Source: Mycoemilia scoparia (taxonomy: Eukaryota; Kickxellomycota; Kickxellomycetes; Kickxellales; Kickxellaceae). From it: a DNA stretch of 13,005 nucleotides. Shown here piece by piece: positions 1 to 8,209 of the stretch. The DNA is taken from assembly GCA_027575805.1 (NCBI GenBank), contig JANBPU010000396.1:1-13005 (forward strand). Reading direction: 5' to 3'. The notes beneath the pieces are model-generated. The model ran no database searches. It was not told where the DNA came from and saw only the letters and a program-made list of their open reading frames with translations. Numbering within the stretch: position 1 is the stretch's first letter; each line of letters starts with the position of its first letter. A program made the translations under genes and the position numbers.

Positions 1-40
1 TGCGTGCAAGGCATGGCAAAGCGACTGCTCCAAAAATTGG

Positions 41-48
41 CATAAATA
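41..48 (+). promoter_or_regulatory. TATA-like box of the gene at 230-743
   Basis: The stretch CATAAATA is followed by about 85 bases with no ATG and very little G, the same kind of pyrimidine/CA leader seen before the firm genes in this window. It is a weak TATA match, chosen mainly because the leader starts right after it. Confidence 0.3.
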
Positions 49-130
49 CATATCCACATCTTCCCTCAAACAGCATCATTATTTTCCCTCCTATCTCTGC
101 ACTCATTTCTATCAATCAAAAGTGATTCAG

Positions 131-224
131 GTATGTGTATCCAAATAAATATTTACCTGATATGCCTCCATACCAGAACTAAAGCACTATATTTATAAAA
201 CATTCGTTGGCATTTCCACTACAG
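131..224 (+). other. Candidate intron in the 5' leader
   Basis: A strong donor (CAG|GTATGT at 131) and a strong acceptor (TTCCACTACAG ending at 224) bound 94 bases; a weak branch-like ACTAAA lies near 178-184. The upstream leader 46-130 has no ATG, while the intron contains two (133-135 and near 160). Splicing would remove both and make the ATG at 230 the first in the mRNA, which is a good internal reason to believe it. Only sequence signals support this. Confidence 0.45.
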
Positions 225-229
225 GAATA

Positions 230-743
230 ATGACAGAGAGTAAGTATTTGAACTCGGCAATTAATGATTTCATAATCTTCATAACCATGCACATCATTTA
301 ATAATAAATATCATTGTACAATAATAGGACACAACCAAAAATCTGTATACGATAACAAAAACAGCAGCCCCAATCGTATTTATACCTCAAGAAGGTTGGC
401 TCAAAGTTGAAGCGAACCCTTAAACGGGTTGCCAATCTTGGCAGCAGCCAAAACTGAAAAACAAGAACTATTTCTTCCACAGGAATTCCGCATCTATACC
501 CCAACAACAAACCTACACCATTTGCTGATATGTGATGACCAGGTTGTAACAATTCACAAAATCAGCTTCGATTGTCCATGTCTAAATCTCTCTGACTTTG
601 TACTAAAACGAAAGCCTGACAACAACAGTTCAAGATATCAATTTCGGGATACTCGCAATACAAACTGGAATTTCCCTCACCATATCGTCTGGCAGCTCTT
701 GTCTTGTTATAACCAACCATGCTCTATCGAATCAATGCTTTAA
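230..743 (+). CDS. Candidate spliced gene, about 118 residues, unknown function
   Basis: No single ATG-initiated frame covers this region: the open frame 411-743 has no ATG before its last codons. One spliced model works: exons 230-239, 328-375 and 445-743, with introns 240-327 (GTAAGT...TAG) and 376-444 (GTATTT...CAG, a tandem CAGCAG acceptor; both choices keep frame). It starts MTER and gives about 118 residues, ending CSIESML. A good polyA signal AATAAA follows at 798-803, and a TATA-like box and leader precede it. The product has no signal peptide or membrane segment; it shows an LHHLLICDD stretch and a DCPC motif around the middle. I do not recognise it. The second donor is weak, and another acceptor-like CACAG at 478-482 does not lead into the open frame from these donors. 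The alternatives are a decayed gene with frameshifts, or a 23-residue unspliced frame (230-301). Confidence 0.33.
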
Positions 744-797
744 CTGATCTATAAGACTTATTCAATATCATTTGATTGTATGAGCCATATTTTGTAA

Positions 798-803
798 AAT
801 AAA
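798..803 (+). terminator. PolyA signal AATAAA
   Basis: AATAAA lies 55 bases after the stop at 741-743 in the plus direction. It fits as the 3' end signal of the candidate gene starting at 230. Confidence 0.4.
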
Positions 804-1498
804 TGGTTTTAAACATTGTTAAAAACAACAATATCATTGCGAATTACAACTTTACAACAATGCCGATGATTGTATTTTTATATGTGTGTGTATGCGATGC
901 TTTACTCATTATTTTTTATATTCATTGAATAGCATCGCTGTTGTGTTGATAAAATCCAATATCAACTTTTGCAATTGCGAACCTAATTTTCCATCAAACA
1001 ATGTGGATAAACATTTATAATGCATTGAAATTGTTTAGCAAAACATCGACATAGAATATTAGAATTCGTTGGGATTTGGTACATCATTGGCATCTAATTA
1101 ATGACATTGTTGTTATTATTGTTGTATTTATTGAGGAAACAAGCTCATGGTTATCAGTTAAAAGAGAGAGAGAGAAGTCAATGAAGACAGATGGCTCCTC
1201 ATTAAACCTTAATAAAGATGTGATTGGACATAGCTAAGGATCTAATTTTTGGCAATTAAAAATGGGTCATCTTCAGATTTTGGCCTAATCACCAGTCATT
1301 TGTTAAAAATAGCTCTTGGTGGATTTTATTGCCCAAGGTGGTATGGAACTTGACCATATTCGAAAAATAACATTTAAGTCAAATAAAAAATTAATATTAA
1401 TCAAATCGGTTGTGAGTAATTGAAAAGTAAGGGTGGAAAAATAAAAATTCTAGCAAACAAATGCTATTTCAAAGTAATTTTAGTATTAAAAATACTTA
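804..1498. other. Intergenic, AT-rich
   Basis: I see no gene here. It holds a short GA run (about 1162-1176) and, at 1261-1360, a degenerate dispersed repeat listed separately. Being between a plus gene and a minus gene, it must contain both their 3' ends. Confidence 0.6.
1261..1360 (-). repeat. Degenerate dispersed repeat, copy R1
   Basis: Read on the minus strand, this stretch shows the same ordered blocks as 7944-8028: AAGTTC-CA, TTGGG-AAAAT, then a longer block around GGTGATTAGGCCAAAATCTGA followed by a purine-rich end. Block spacing is also alike. On the plus strand the matching peptide frame reads M-G-H-L-Q-I-L-A then a stop, against N-G-P-H-Q-I-L-A in the 8-kb copy. It is clearly decayed. 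Confidence 0.4.
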
Positions 1499-3133
1499 TT
1501 AGACTGATGGAACAGGACTAGACACTTTCTTTCCCAGATGGTGATGTTCTCTTCCGACACCCTTTCTTTTCATATAATACTTTAATAACCATAAACTCAA
1601 TAACAGCAAAATAACAAGACCAGCGGCACTACCAATTGCCACACCAACTACGCTGCCAACATCAATCCGACAATAACTATTAGTAATGGTTTGGGTATAA
1701 ATTATTGCGGAGTGTTGATCATCATAATGTAATTCGAATGCAGTAAGAATTGTTCCTTCGATATTGAGTAGTCTAGCTGTGGCATTTCCTTGGATTACAA
1801 GTCCATTTGTTATATCTAAAATTATTAGTATTTCGCAGTTGTATTTAGTAGCTTCTTTGGTTGTTTTATTGTCGGAGTCATCATTTTTGGAGTCATGCTC
1901 ATTATCCTCATCCTCATCGGCATCATCATCGTCATCTCTTTTTTCAATATAATCATAGTCCTCTTCATCGTCTGAAGATGATGTGGTGGGATATACAGAG
2001 AATCGGTCACATTCACCTACACTAATCCTCACATATCCACTATTATACGCCTTGTAAGTTATATTTTTACCAATCCCAAATAAATCCGTATTATTGTATA
2101 CTGGCGATACAATATTACCAATACCTGAGTCTGGCAATGATATTATCGTTGATGATGATGATGATGATGATGATAGTAATTGAGGATCAGGGTTGTTACT
2201 ATCACTATCTTTGCCATTACCATGATTTGAACTACTACCACTACCACTATTAAAATATCTCTCCAGGATATTATTAGCCGCTGAAGAACTTTTCGTATCC
2301 AATACCACAGTAATGTTTTTCAATTCGCTTCCACAGACATGAAAAACCCCATGATTGTATTCAACCTGATGAAACACACCATTTTCTTGCAACCCATCAC
2401 CATATGCCCAATACGGATATGGATATATATTGTAGAAAGTCTCGCCTCTCCAGTAGGATCCGTATTCTGGGCGATAATATATCCTTGGGGATGTCGCGTA
2501 TGTTAGGGATATCCCGTGAACCCATTGACCGCATGAAAGTGAGCCGTATATAGTGGATCTGTATAGAGAGTTTGTTGGAGGTGTGTATGAATAGGAGGGG
2601 GAGTCGGAGTCGGTGGTTGAGTGGTTGTTGAAGTTGTAGTAAGGTCCGCATTCTGTCATGACATTCTTGTTGTCGCTAGTGCTGTGTTCAGAGGAATCTT
2701 TTATGGATTCCCCCATAGCTATACCCCCGCCAAATTTACCGCCACCAAATTGACTTAATGGATGCTCGACATATGTGCTGTAGTTTATACGGTTGGGTTT
2801 GGTTGTTCCCGTCTGGCTTTTACGAACGTCACTGTATTTGTATAATGAGGGAATGTCGAGTTCCTTTTCGTCATATTCGTTGTCAAGGTGCGAGCCTCGT
2901 TTTTGTATGGGCTTCTTGGATTGCCGCTGCTGGTGATGAGGGTTGGTGGTTATTTGGAAATTGTTAGAGTCATGGTTGTTGCCGTTGCCTTGTGTCCTTA
3001 ATAAAAGTGGAGTTGAGGTTTTTGTGAGCGATAGTGATATTAGCGATATTATACAAAGATAGAGTGTAATTAAAGTTATTATTGAGATAGAAAGTAAACC
3101 TATCATGTTGGGGCTTTTGTTAAATGACAGCAT
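1499..3133 (-). CDS. Type I membrane glycoprotein, unknown family (paralogue of 8210-9259)
   Basis: The protein has 544 residues. The frame stays open upstream to about 3256, but the first real ATG is at 3131-3133, right after a 92-base leader with no G on this strand. A hydrophobic N-terminus (about 10-36) is a signal peptide or anchor. A Lys-Arg at 78-79 (PIQKRG) is a likely Kex2 site; another is at 398-399. Next come a Gly/Ser region and a Tyr/Pro-rich segment (about 165-246), then the part shared with the 8210-9259 product: VCGSEL (C267), YNNTDLF (346-352), GKNIT (355-359), C375, YNCEIL (C433), GLVIQGNA (444-451) and SYCRID (C488). A membrane segment follows at about 495-517, then a short basic tail. 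Sequons at N273, N347, N357 and N450 suggest N-glycosylation. A Ser run (321-328) and an Asp/Glu-rich insert (387-430) are absent from the paralogue. The product is probably at the plasma membrane or wall interface. I do not recognise the family. Confidence 0.82.
   Translation of the reverse strand: MLSFNKSPNMIGLLSISIITLITLYLCIISLISLSLTKTSTPLLLRTQGNGNNHDSNNFQITTNPHHQQRQSKKPIQKRGSHLDNEYDEKELDIPSLYKYSDVRKSQTGTTKPNRINYSTYVEHPLSQFGGGKFGGGIAMGESIKDSSEHSTSDNKNVMTECGPYYNFNNHSTTDSDSPSYSYTPPTNSLYRSTIYGSLSCGQWVHGISLTYATSPRIYYRPEYGSYWRGETFYNIYPYPYWAYGDGLQENGVFHQVEYNHGVFHVCGSELKNITVVLDTKSSSAANNILERYFNSGSGSSSNHGNGKDSDSNNPDPQLLSSSSSSSSTIISLPDSGIGNIVSPVYNNTDLFGIGKNITYKAYNSGYVRISVGECDRFSVYPTTSSSDDEEDYDYIEKRDDDDDADEDEDNEHDSKNDDSDNKTTKEATKYNCEILIILDITNGLVIQGNATARLLNIEGTILTAFELHYDDQHSAIIYTQTITNSYCRIDVGSVVGVAIGSAAGLVILLLLSLWLLKYYMKRKGVGREHHHLGKKVSSPVPSV
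2151..2174. repeat. (GAT)8 microsatellite inside a coding region
   Basis: Eight perfect GAT units lie in frame in the minus-strand gene and encode the Ser run at residues 321-328. Length changes here would alter the protein without shifting frame. Confidence 0.85.
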
Positions 3134-3292
3134 TTTTGTAATAAATGTATATGGATGTGTGTGTGTGTGTGGATGTTGGGAAGGAGTATTGGAAATGTGA
3201 TATATGGTAGATTTAAATAATGATACAAACGGGAAATTGAGAGTTGTAATGATCAAACAGAGAAAAAAGGAGAATGGGAGGATTGATTAAGC

Positions 3293-3300
3293 TATATATA
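3293..3300 (-). promoter_or_regulatory. TATA box of the 1499-3133 gene
   Basis: TATATATA lies about 160 bases before the ATG at 3133. The leader between them reads CA-rich with no G from 3225 down to the start codon, including a (CA)n run at about 3158-3171. Spacing and leader type match the firm genes on the plus strand. Confidence 0.5.
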
Positions 3301-3957
3301 AAAAGATTTCAGTAGTTTATAATATACTCTTGGCAACCATTTTTCGGAATGTACAAATCTAGTTTTTATAATAGTATTAGTAATATAATAACAACCACAG
3401 CAATGGCAATAACGATAGTGGTGTTAATGGAAAGACCGCAAGCATGACAGAGACAGACAGACAGACAGAGAGAGAGCAGCAGCAGCATATCAGTCAAATC
3501 CATAAATGGTTATGAGAGATAAATAAATTCTATCCCAAGAGCCTTTAATAACCAAGTACAGAGACACACACAATCTTTCTTTCCAGAATTACTACGACAA
3601 CTAGTATTACTCCTTTTTAAATATAATACTTGAGTATTAAGAGGGTGAGAGAAATGTCTTCAATTGTGCGTGGTTGTTTGCATGATCTGTGTGGAGGTGT
3701 GGGAGTGCTTTAAATAGTAGATCCCAAAAAGAAAATTCATGCACTCAAAATCCTTTGAGGTAAACACGTATGTTTATATCCCAGATATCAATACATCTTT
3801 TTCTTTGGTAAAGAAGAGATGGTGATAGATAATGATGATGGGCTTGGCAAAAGTTTGGGGATGTAAAGTTTCCGGACTATTTTTGTTATTTTTATAAATG
3901 GCATTGCGCTATATACATATCCCTAATATGATTTTCGTAAACAAGATGATAATGTAA
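3301..3957. other. Intergenic, upstream of the 1499-3133 gene
   Basis: I see no gene. It includes a CAGA tetranucleotide tract running into GA and CAG units (about 3440-3486). It lies between the promoter of the 1499-3133 gene and the decayed repeat that begins at 3958. Confidence 0.55.
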
Positions 3958-4333
3958 ATGGCCAGAGTTCACAAGGCCTTGGACAAAAATGGGTTTCCAG
4001 GAATTGTCAGAGTCTCCTTTGAAGATGTACCAGAACAGTGTATCTATATTGGATAGTAGCCAATAATCCATCAGGCTCCAGCCAAAGTGTATGGCTACTT
4101 ATGGGCCGATTCACAGGGAATATTATACGAGTACCCTTTTGATGGAGAACTTGCCAATTGCATATCACATGGCTTGAGATTGGGCCAAAATCAGACGAGG
4201 GCCTTTTTCCCACTTTGCAGAGTTTCCTCCAGAAGTGTACTGGAATAATCCCTTCAATGCTCCACCAAAATGTACGATCAATGGGCCAAGCCTTCAGAGA
4301 TGTATGAGGGCACACAGGATTGTTCGCTTTTGA
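3958..4333 (-). repeat. Degenerate repeat R2 with internal tandem units, decayed coding sequence
   Basis: Ends of this stretch match copy R3: AGTTCACAAGG at 3966-3976 and a block ending CCAAAATCAGACGAGGGCC at 4186-4204. It also contains internal repeats: CAGAGTCTCC (4009) and CAGAGTTTCC (4218) head similar 34-base blocks. On the minus strand a frame is open from about 4333 to 4007 with no ATG. It holds three units that start with Pro-Ile: WPIDRTFWWSIEGII, GPISSHVICNWQ and RPISSHTLWLEPDGLL. The first and third align at both DNA and peptide level, which favours the minus strand as the former coding strand. The plus strand also gives protein-like stretches, but with stops. I read it as the relic of an unidentified mobile element or gene family, not as a working gene. 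Confidence 0.45.
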
Positions 4334-4739
4334 TCAAGAGCCTGCCAATTAATTAATATGCAACTTCGGGAGTCCCATTTTGCCTAAGGATTTTTGTGAA
4401 GTCTGACCATGTATTTGATTCCAACTAAAATCCAATTATATATTTTGAACATTGTGGTTTATACCAATTCCTGGGACAATTAACAGCAAAGACAAAAACT
4501 TTAACAAACTAAATTACAGGGATATATTTTTAACAAATCGTATTTAACAATTGAAATAACGAGGTTTTGGAAGTGTTACCACCAATGCTGTTGCTGCTGC
4601 TGCTGCTGCTGGCTGGATATACTGGTGAATATGACTCTGTGTATTTTGTGATTAACGAATGATATCTTGTCAATATTTTCTCTAGCCAGTATCATGTCTA
4701 TGTATATGTTGTGGTTGTTACCAAGCGATATGGCAAAGA
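4334..4739. other. Intergenic, with a (TGC)n run
   Basis: I see no gene. A TGC run at 4592-4610 is the main structured feature. It is the downstream side of the minus-strand gene at 4800-5150. Confidence 0.55.
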
Positions 4740-4740
4740 T

Positions 4741-4768
4741 AGACAGATAGACAGACAGACAGACAGAA
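4741..4768. repeat. CAGA tetranucleotide tract in the 3' region of 4800-5150
   Basis: About seven slightly imperfect AGAC units lie 32 bases beyond the stop codon of the minus-strand gene. A second CAGA tract lies at 3440-3476. Confidence 0.7.
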
Positions 4769-4799
4769 AGGTTTAATCAGCGAATGGCCTACAACTTCT

Positions 4800-5150
4800 C
4801 TAGAGAGAAGCAAATACCGATGATATAGCAACAGCACCATATACCAAAGCCTTAGAGATAAGCCCCAAAGATGTCGTGGAAGAACCATTGTCGTCATCAA
4901 CGAGACCACTGGTATCTGAAAGAGGAGGTAAACCGTATTGACTCAGATAATCGAACTTGGATTTGCTGCTACTAATGCCATCTTCTCCGTTCTTCTCAGG
5001 AGATCTTTTATATAGTCCTTGGACAGGGTTTTTAATGTTGTCTCCGGTGGTGGAAGAAGTTGGTAAAAGAGGTGATGGAGATGCTAGAACAGCATTGGTA
5101 CCGATGAGAGCTATACCAGCCAAAAGGAGAATGCTGCTACCAGGCTTCAT
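4800..5150 (-). CDS. Small secreted protein with Kex2 site and probable GPI-anchor tail
   Basis: The protein has 116 residues and a true ATG at 5148-5150. Residues 1-23 form a clear signal peptide (hydrophobic core SILLLAGIALIG, Ala at 20 and 23). Lys-Arg at 48-49 (GLYKRSPEK) is a probable Kex2 cleavage site, which would remove a propeptide of about 25 residues. The mature part is hydrophilic and contains a FDYLSQYGLPPL stretch. The C-terminus has small residues (NGSSTTS, 88-94) followed by a hydrophobic tail (about 95-116) with no charged end, as in GPI-anchor signals. There are no cysteines. A TATA box and a CA-rich leader precede it. It is probably a surface or wall protein, or a peptide precursor. 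I do not recognise the family. Its short length and low complexity mean homology would be hard to detect. Confidence 0.68.
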   Translation of the reverse strand: MKPGSSILLLAGIALIGTNAVLASPSPLLPTSSTTGDNIKNPVQGLYKRSPEKNGEDGISSSKSKFDYLSQYGLPPLSDTSGLVDDDNGSSTTSLGLISKALVYGAVAISSVFASL

Positions 5151-5276
5151 TATATTACTATATTCTTATTCTAACACCAAACTGTGACTATTGAAAGTGT
5201 GTTTGCGTGTGCGTGTGTATTTAATAAAGTAAATAATAATGGAGGAAGGGAGGAAGGGAAGTGGTACGACCCTGGA

Positions 5277-5283
5277 TTATATA
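5277..5283 (-). promoter_or_regulatory. TATA box of the 4800-5150 gene
   Basis: Reading the minus strand, TATATAA occurs about 130 bases before the ATG at 5150, followed by a leader with a (CA)n-like tract at about 5195-5220. A second TATATAA-like site lies near 5360-5366. Confidence 0.45.
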
Positions 5284-5289
5284 AAAAGT

Positions 5290-7600
5290 ATGGAAACTCG
5301 CTTAATACATGAAAATGGAAAACCTAGGATAGATCGATTTGGAGCAGGAGAAGTGAGGATTTATATAATCAAGGGGAGAGTGTGTGTGCGAGGACAGGCA
5401 TTAAAAAGTAGATGTGAGTATCATTATTATAAATCTTTATAAGCATTTTGTGGTTCAAGAATATCTGACAACCACCACAGTTGCTGCTGCTGCTGCTGCA
5501 ATGTCCGATACAGGAAAAGAAAAGAAGGAGCGATGATGATGATGATGATGATGAGCGGCAAATAAAACCTGCTTTTCTAAATGAAAGAAACAAGTAAGCA
5601 AAGAGGCAAGAATTTCTCTGGTAACTGTTGTGGTGACGAAGCAAGTGTTGTGTATGTATCAATGTAGGCGTCTATAAAAGTACATTAGTATGCCATGAGC
5701 ACAACACCAACAATTGCCGAAAACTTGATCGAATTTTCCATATACTCTTGTGCTCCAACCATTAACTGGCGTTGATCCCCTCTCCTCCCCAAATGCCAAT
5801 GACAAATAAACCGAGCAGAGCGACGCTAGTAATTGCATAATTCTTCATAATAATAGCAGTGTCAGACAACAAAGGCCGATTGTTGAGTTACTGAGTGCAA
5901 CAGCAATTATCATATCTCTCTCTCTCTCCCAGTTCACACTCAGTCCCAGGATTGATTGCATAGAGTAAGCAACAGAGTGGTAGTGGTGTCTGTGGGAATA
6001 TGCCACGCACTGTTATCGTTGGTTTAAAAGCTTTGAGGATAGATTACCAACCGAATATTATCTGGACCAGAGGCATCTCCCATTTAAGTGAGCCAATGAA
6101 ATGAATTATGAAAGGAACAAGACTTTATCAGGACATACATGCTAGACCCAGAAAAAAGCTATTGGCCATACAGGCACACATGTGTGTGCTTGTCCAATGA
6201 ATGTGCAACTATATGATTCGATAGAATGGAGTATAGCCTGTGCGTGATTGCATGAGGGTAAACATTAGAATGTACAATATATGTATGTGAGCAAAGTGAT
6301 AAGGGACGGTCTGTCGTTGATTGTTTGTTATAGCCGCGGTTAGTATTTCTGGCGGGGTGGTGTACTGGAGATTGATTGCTTGATAATGAGTTGCTGGTGT
6401 CTGCTTTTTAGACAATGTAAAAAACCCGTGTTTATCGAGTTGGTGGGTGATAATCCTTTGGACCTGAAAAAAAAATAAAAATAAGAGTAGTATACTTGGT
6501 TAAGTTTGTTGGGATTAGATTTGATCGCAGTTGATCAAGTAAAGCAAATAGTGATGTTTTTGGAGCAGAGAAAAAGAGAGTCTGGGGGCTTGAGAGAATA
6601 GTAGATCTCTGGATATATCTCGTTATGGTCTCTTTAGGTTAATAGCTGGTGGCTGTGCCGCGAAGAATAGTCACAATAATGAAAATGACTACATCGAAAG
6701 GGACACACTATAAGCAATTTATTGTGTGAATAGCCGTAGGTAAAGAATAAAAAATAAAAAACAAAAGAGCGAGGGAAGCCAGGGGATCCACCAGGTCTGT
6801 TGCTATAAAAGATGTCCAACAACCTCCTAAATTGATGCTAGCAACCATTAATTATATGCTAGGAAACCACCATATTTATCACCATCATCCTAGATCATGC
6901 TATATGCTACATGTGCTTGCTGGCACAGTGATCAAAGATGATGGGCCCTGGTATTTTTAATGGTTAAAAATCCGAAAGGAAAGAGAGCTAAAGTAGTCGA
7001 AAAATAATGTTGGAATATAGGCCTCACCCAGCAATATACACCCAATAAATCCTTAAATATAGCCCTGATAACCCCCTCCCCCATCAGGGTGGTCACTCTT
7101 TTGGAATAGTGGCTATAGCGGTGATCTAACAAATAATAAACCAAAATTGGAAATAATGATAATTAGGTGCATTTTTACACCATCAAAACCAAGCCAAAGA
7201 CCAAGTTAATGTTCAAAGTCGCCCCATAAACACGAAAAAATTGCTGTTGTTCTATAAGATATGCCTGATTTGTTACCAAGCCACATAAAATTAATCATTT
7301 AAGGGTCAGGTAATATCGCGGGGTCTTTTAGGAAATAGTAAAAGCAGTAATAGTAATTTTAAAATAAGGGTTTTTTTTGTTCCTGAGCATTGTTATCATT
7401 AGATGCGGTATTTTTCTAGAAATTTGATCATTGCTCCTTTCTATTAAAGCGGAAAAAAAAGTTAACAAAGTGTCACCCCCTTCTTGTTTAGTAATTGTGT
7501 TCACCATCACCTCTTTTATCTTATTGAAGTTTTCTACCAGGCATGTGTAGTACAAACTTAATATGAACTGTGCTTTTAGTCTACAAACAAGACGGCATAT
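5290..7600. other. Long divergent intergenic region
   Basis: This is most of the space between the minus gene at 4800-5150 and the plus gene at 8210. No frame has an ATG plus leader like the firm genes; open frames here begin with TTG or similar, or consist of microsatellite translation. It holds (TGC)n at 5482-5499, (GAT)n at 5532-5553, (TC)n near 5915-5929, and short inverted repeats: ATTTTTAA/TTAAAAAT around 6953-6971 and CCCTGAT/ATCAGGG around 7063-7088. I saw no tRNA B-box. It may hold shared regulatory sites or noncoding RNA, but nothing proves that. Confidence 0.5.
5482..5553. repeat. Two trinucleotide tracts, (TGC)n and (GAT)n
   Basis: TGC units run at 5482-5499 and GAT units at 5532-5553, 32 bases apart. 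On the minus strand they would encode Ser runs in an unsupported frame; I treat them as noncoding microsatellites. Confidence 0.75.
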
Positions 7601-7714
7601 GGGTAGTTATTTTTGAAGGGTGACCATCTGCTAATTAATGGTGATCGCACATTTGGCTGGGATTGCGCCTATAATATTTGGCCACCAAAAGTCACCCTTC
7701 AAAAATTATGATCC
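7601..7714 (+). mobile_element. MITE-like element, copy 1 (114 bp)
   Basis: It has terminal inverted repeats: TTTTTGAAGGGTGAC at 7610-7624 is the exact reverse complement of 7691-7705, and weaker pairing reaches both outer ends (GGGT.../...ATCC). It is flanked by ATAT on both sides (7597-7600 and 7715-7718), a possible target duplication. A 22-base stretch from 7600 is identical to 9283-9304 in copy 2. It is too short to encode a protein, so it would be non-autonomous. Confidence 0.62.
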
Positions 7715-7943
7715 ATATCCTTTTAGCATATCCTATGGTTAATAATTTAGCAATGCAAAGATGCTTATCACCTGACCTCAGATATTTTTATACCCAAAGT
7801 CGGTCAATTACTCTAAACAAACAATGTGGCAGGCTTACTTACATGGAGGCAGATATTTTTAGCACGATTGGTAAGGCAGCTGTAAGCGATGATACATATG
7901 GAGATAGATGTTATTTTGTATGTGTTTGTGGGTATATAGTTAA

Positions 7944-8060
7944 AGTTCACAAGGTTTGGGTAAAATGGTGGGTCCCCAGGCGTTGCATATAAAATAGCTG
8001 ATGATTGTGCTAAAATCTGATGAGGGCCGTTCCTGCCTACCATAGATACAATTCCAAGCA
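7944..8060. repeat. Degenerate dispersed repeat, copy R3
   Basis: AGTTCACAAGG (7944-7954), a GGTCCCCAGG block and a 34-base block around 7995-8028 (ATTGTGCTAAAATCTGATGA) match R2 at 3958-4204 and, more weakly, R1 at 1261-1360. In the minus frame the peptides of R2 and R3 align without gaps over about 19 residues (KVGKRPSSDFG against MVGRNGPHQIL). It ends about 150 bases before the gene at 8210. Confidence 0.45.
7988..7994 (+). promoter_or_regulatory. Possible TATA element of the 8210-9259 gene
   Basis: CATATAAAA lies 220 bases before the ATG at 8210, a bit far for this window, and within repeat R3. No better TATA lies closer. The stretch 8130-8209 has the usual G-poor, CCA-rich leader character. 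Confidence 0.25.
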
Positions 8061-8209
8061 AAAACATCCAATATAGATGGCTGTAGAATTGACAATTCCT
8101 TCAGTTTTCTTTAAAATTTTCAAGTATATTTCTACATTATCACAAACCCTCATATTGCTACCACCACCACCACCATCATTGATAACTATTTTAACTTGTT
8201 GAATTTCTA

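Noticed and set aside
1..45. Possible C-terminal end of an upstream gene (open frame to a TAA at 43-45)
   Set aside because: Only 14 codons are visible and the stop overlaps a TATA-like box; too short to support.
298..552. Minus-strand frame opposite the candidate gene
   Set aside because: It has no promoter-like leader, and the polyA and splice signals support the plus strand.
429..743. Stand-alone gene starting at 429
   Set aside because: It starts with TTG and has no ATG until its end, so it only makes sense as a 3' exon or a decayed gene; included in the spliced model instead.
5239..5442. 67-residue plus frame
   Set aside because: It overlaps the minus-strand promoter of the 4800-5150 gene and has no leader or TATA of its own type.
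5369..5662. 97-residue minus frame rich in Ser
   Set aside because: Its Ser runs are translations of the (TGC) and (GAT) microsatellites, and the upstream sequence has no CA-rich leader.
6209..6415. 68-residue minus frame
   Set aside because: It begins with TTG and has no nearby promoter signals; judged chance.
6932..7144. 70-residue minus frame with an RPI motif
   Set aside because: The RPI stretch recalls the R2 units, but DNA similarity is too weak to call a further copy.
7328..7555. 75-residue minus frame that looks protein-like
   Set aside because: It begins with TTG and has no CA-rich leader. Slight resemblance to the helical family did not hold over more than a few residues.
7678..7992. 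104-residue plus frame
   Set aside because: It spans the right end of the MITE-like element and part of R3, so it is a chance fusion of repeat sequence.
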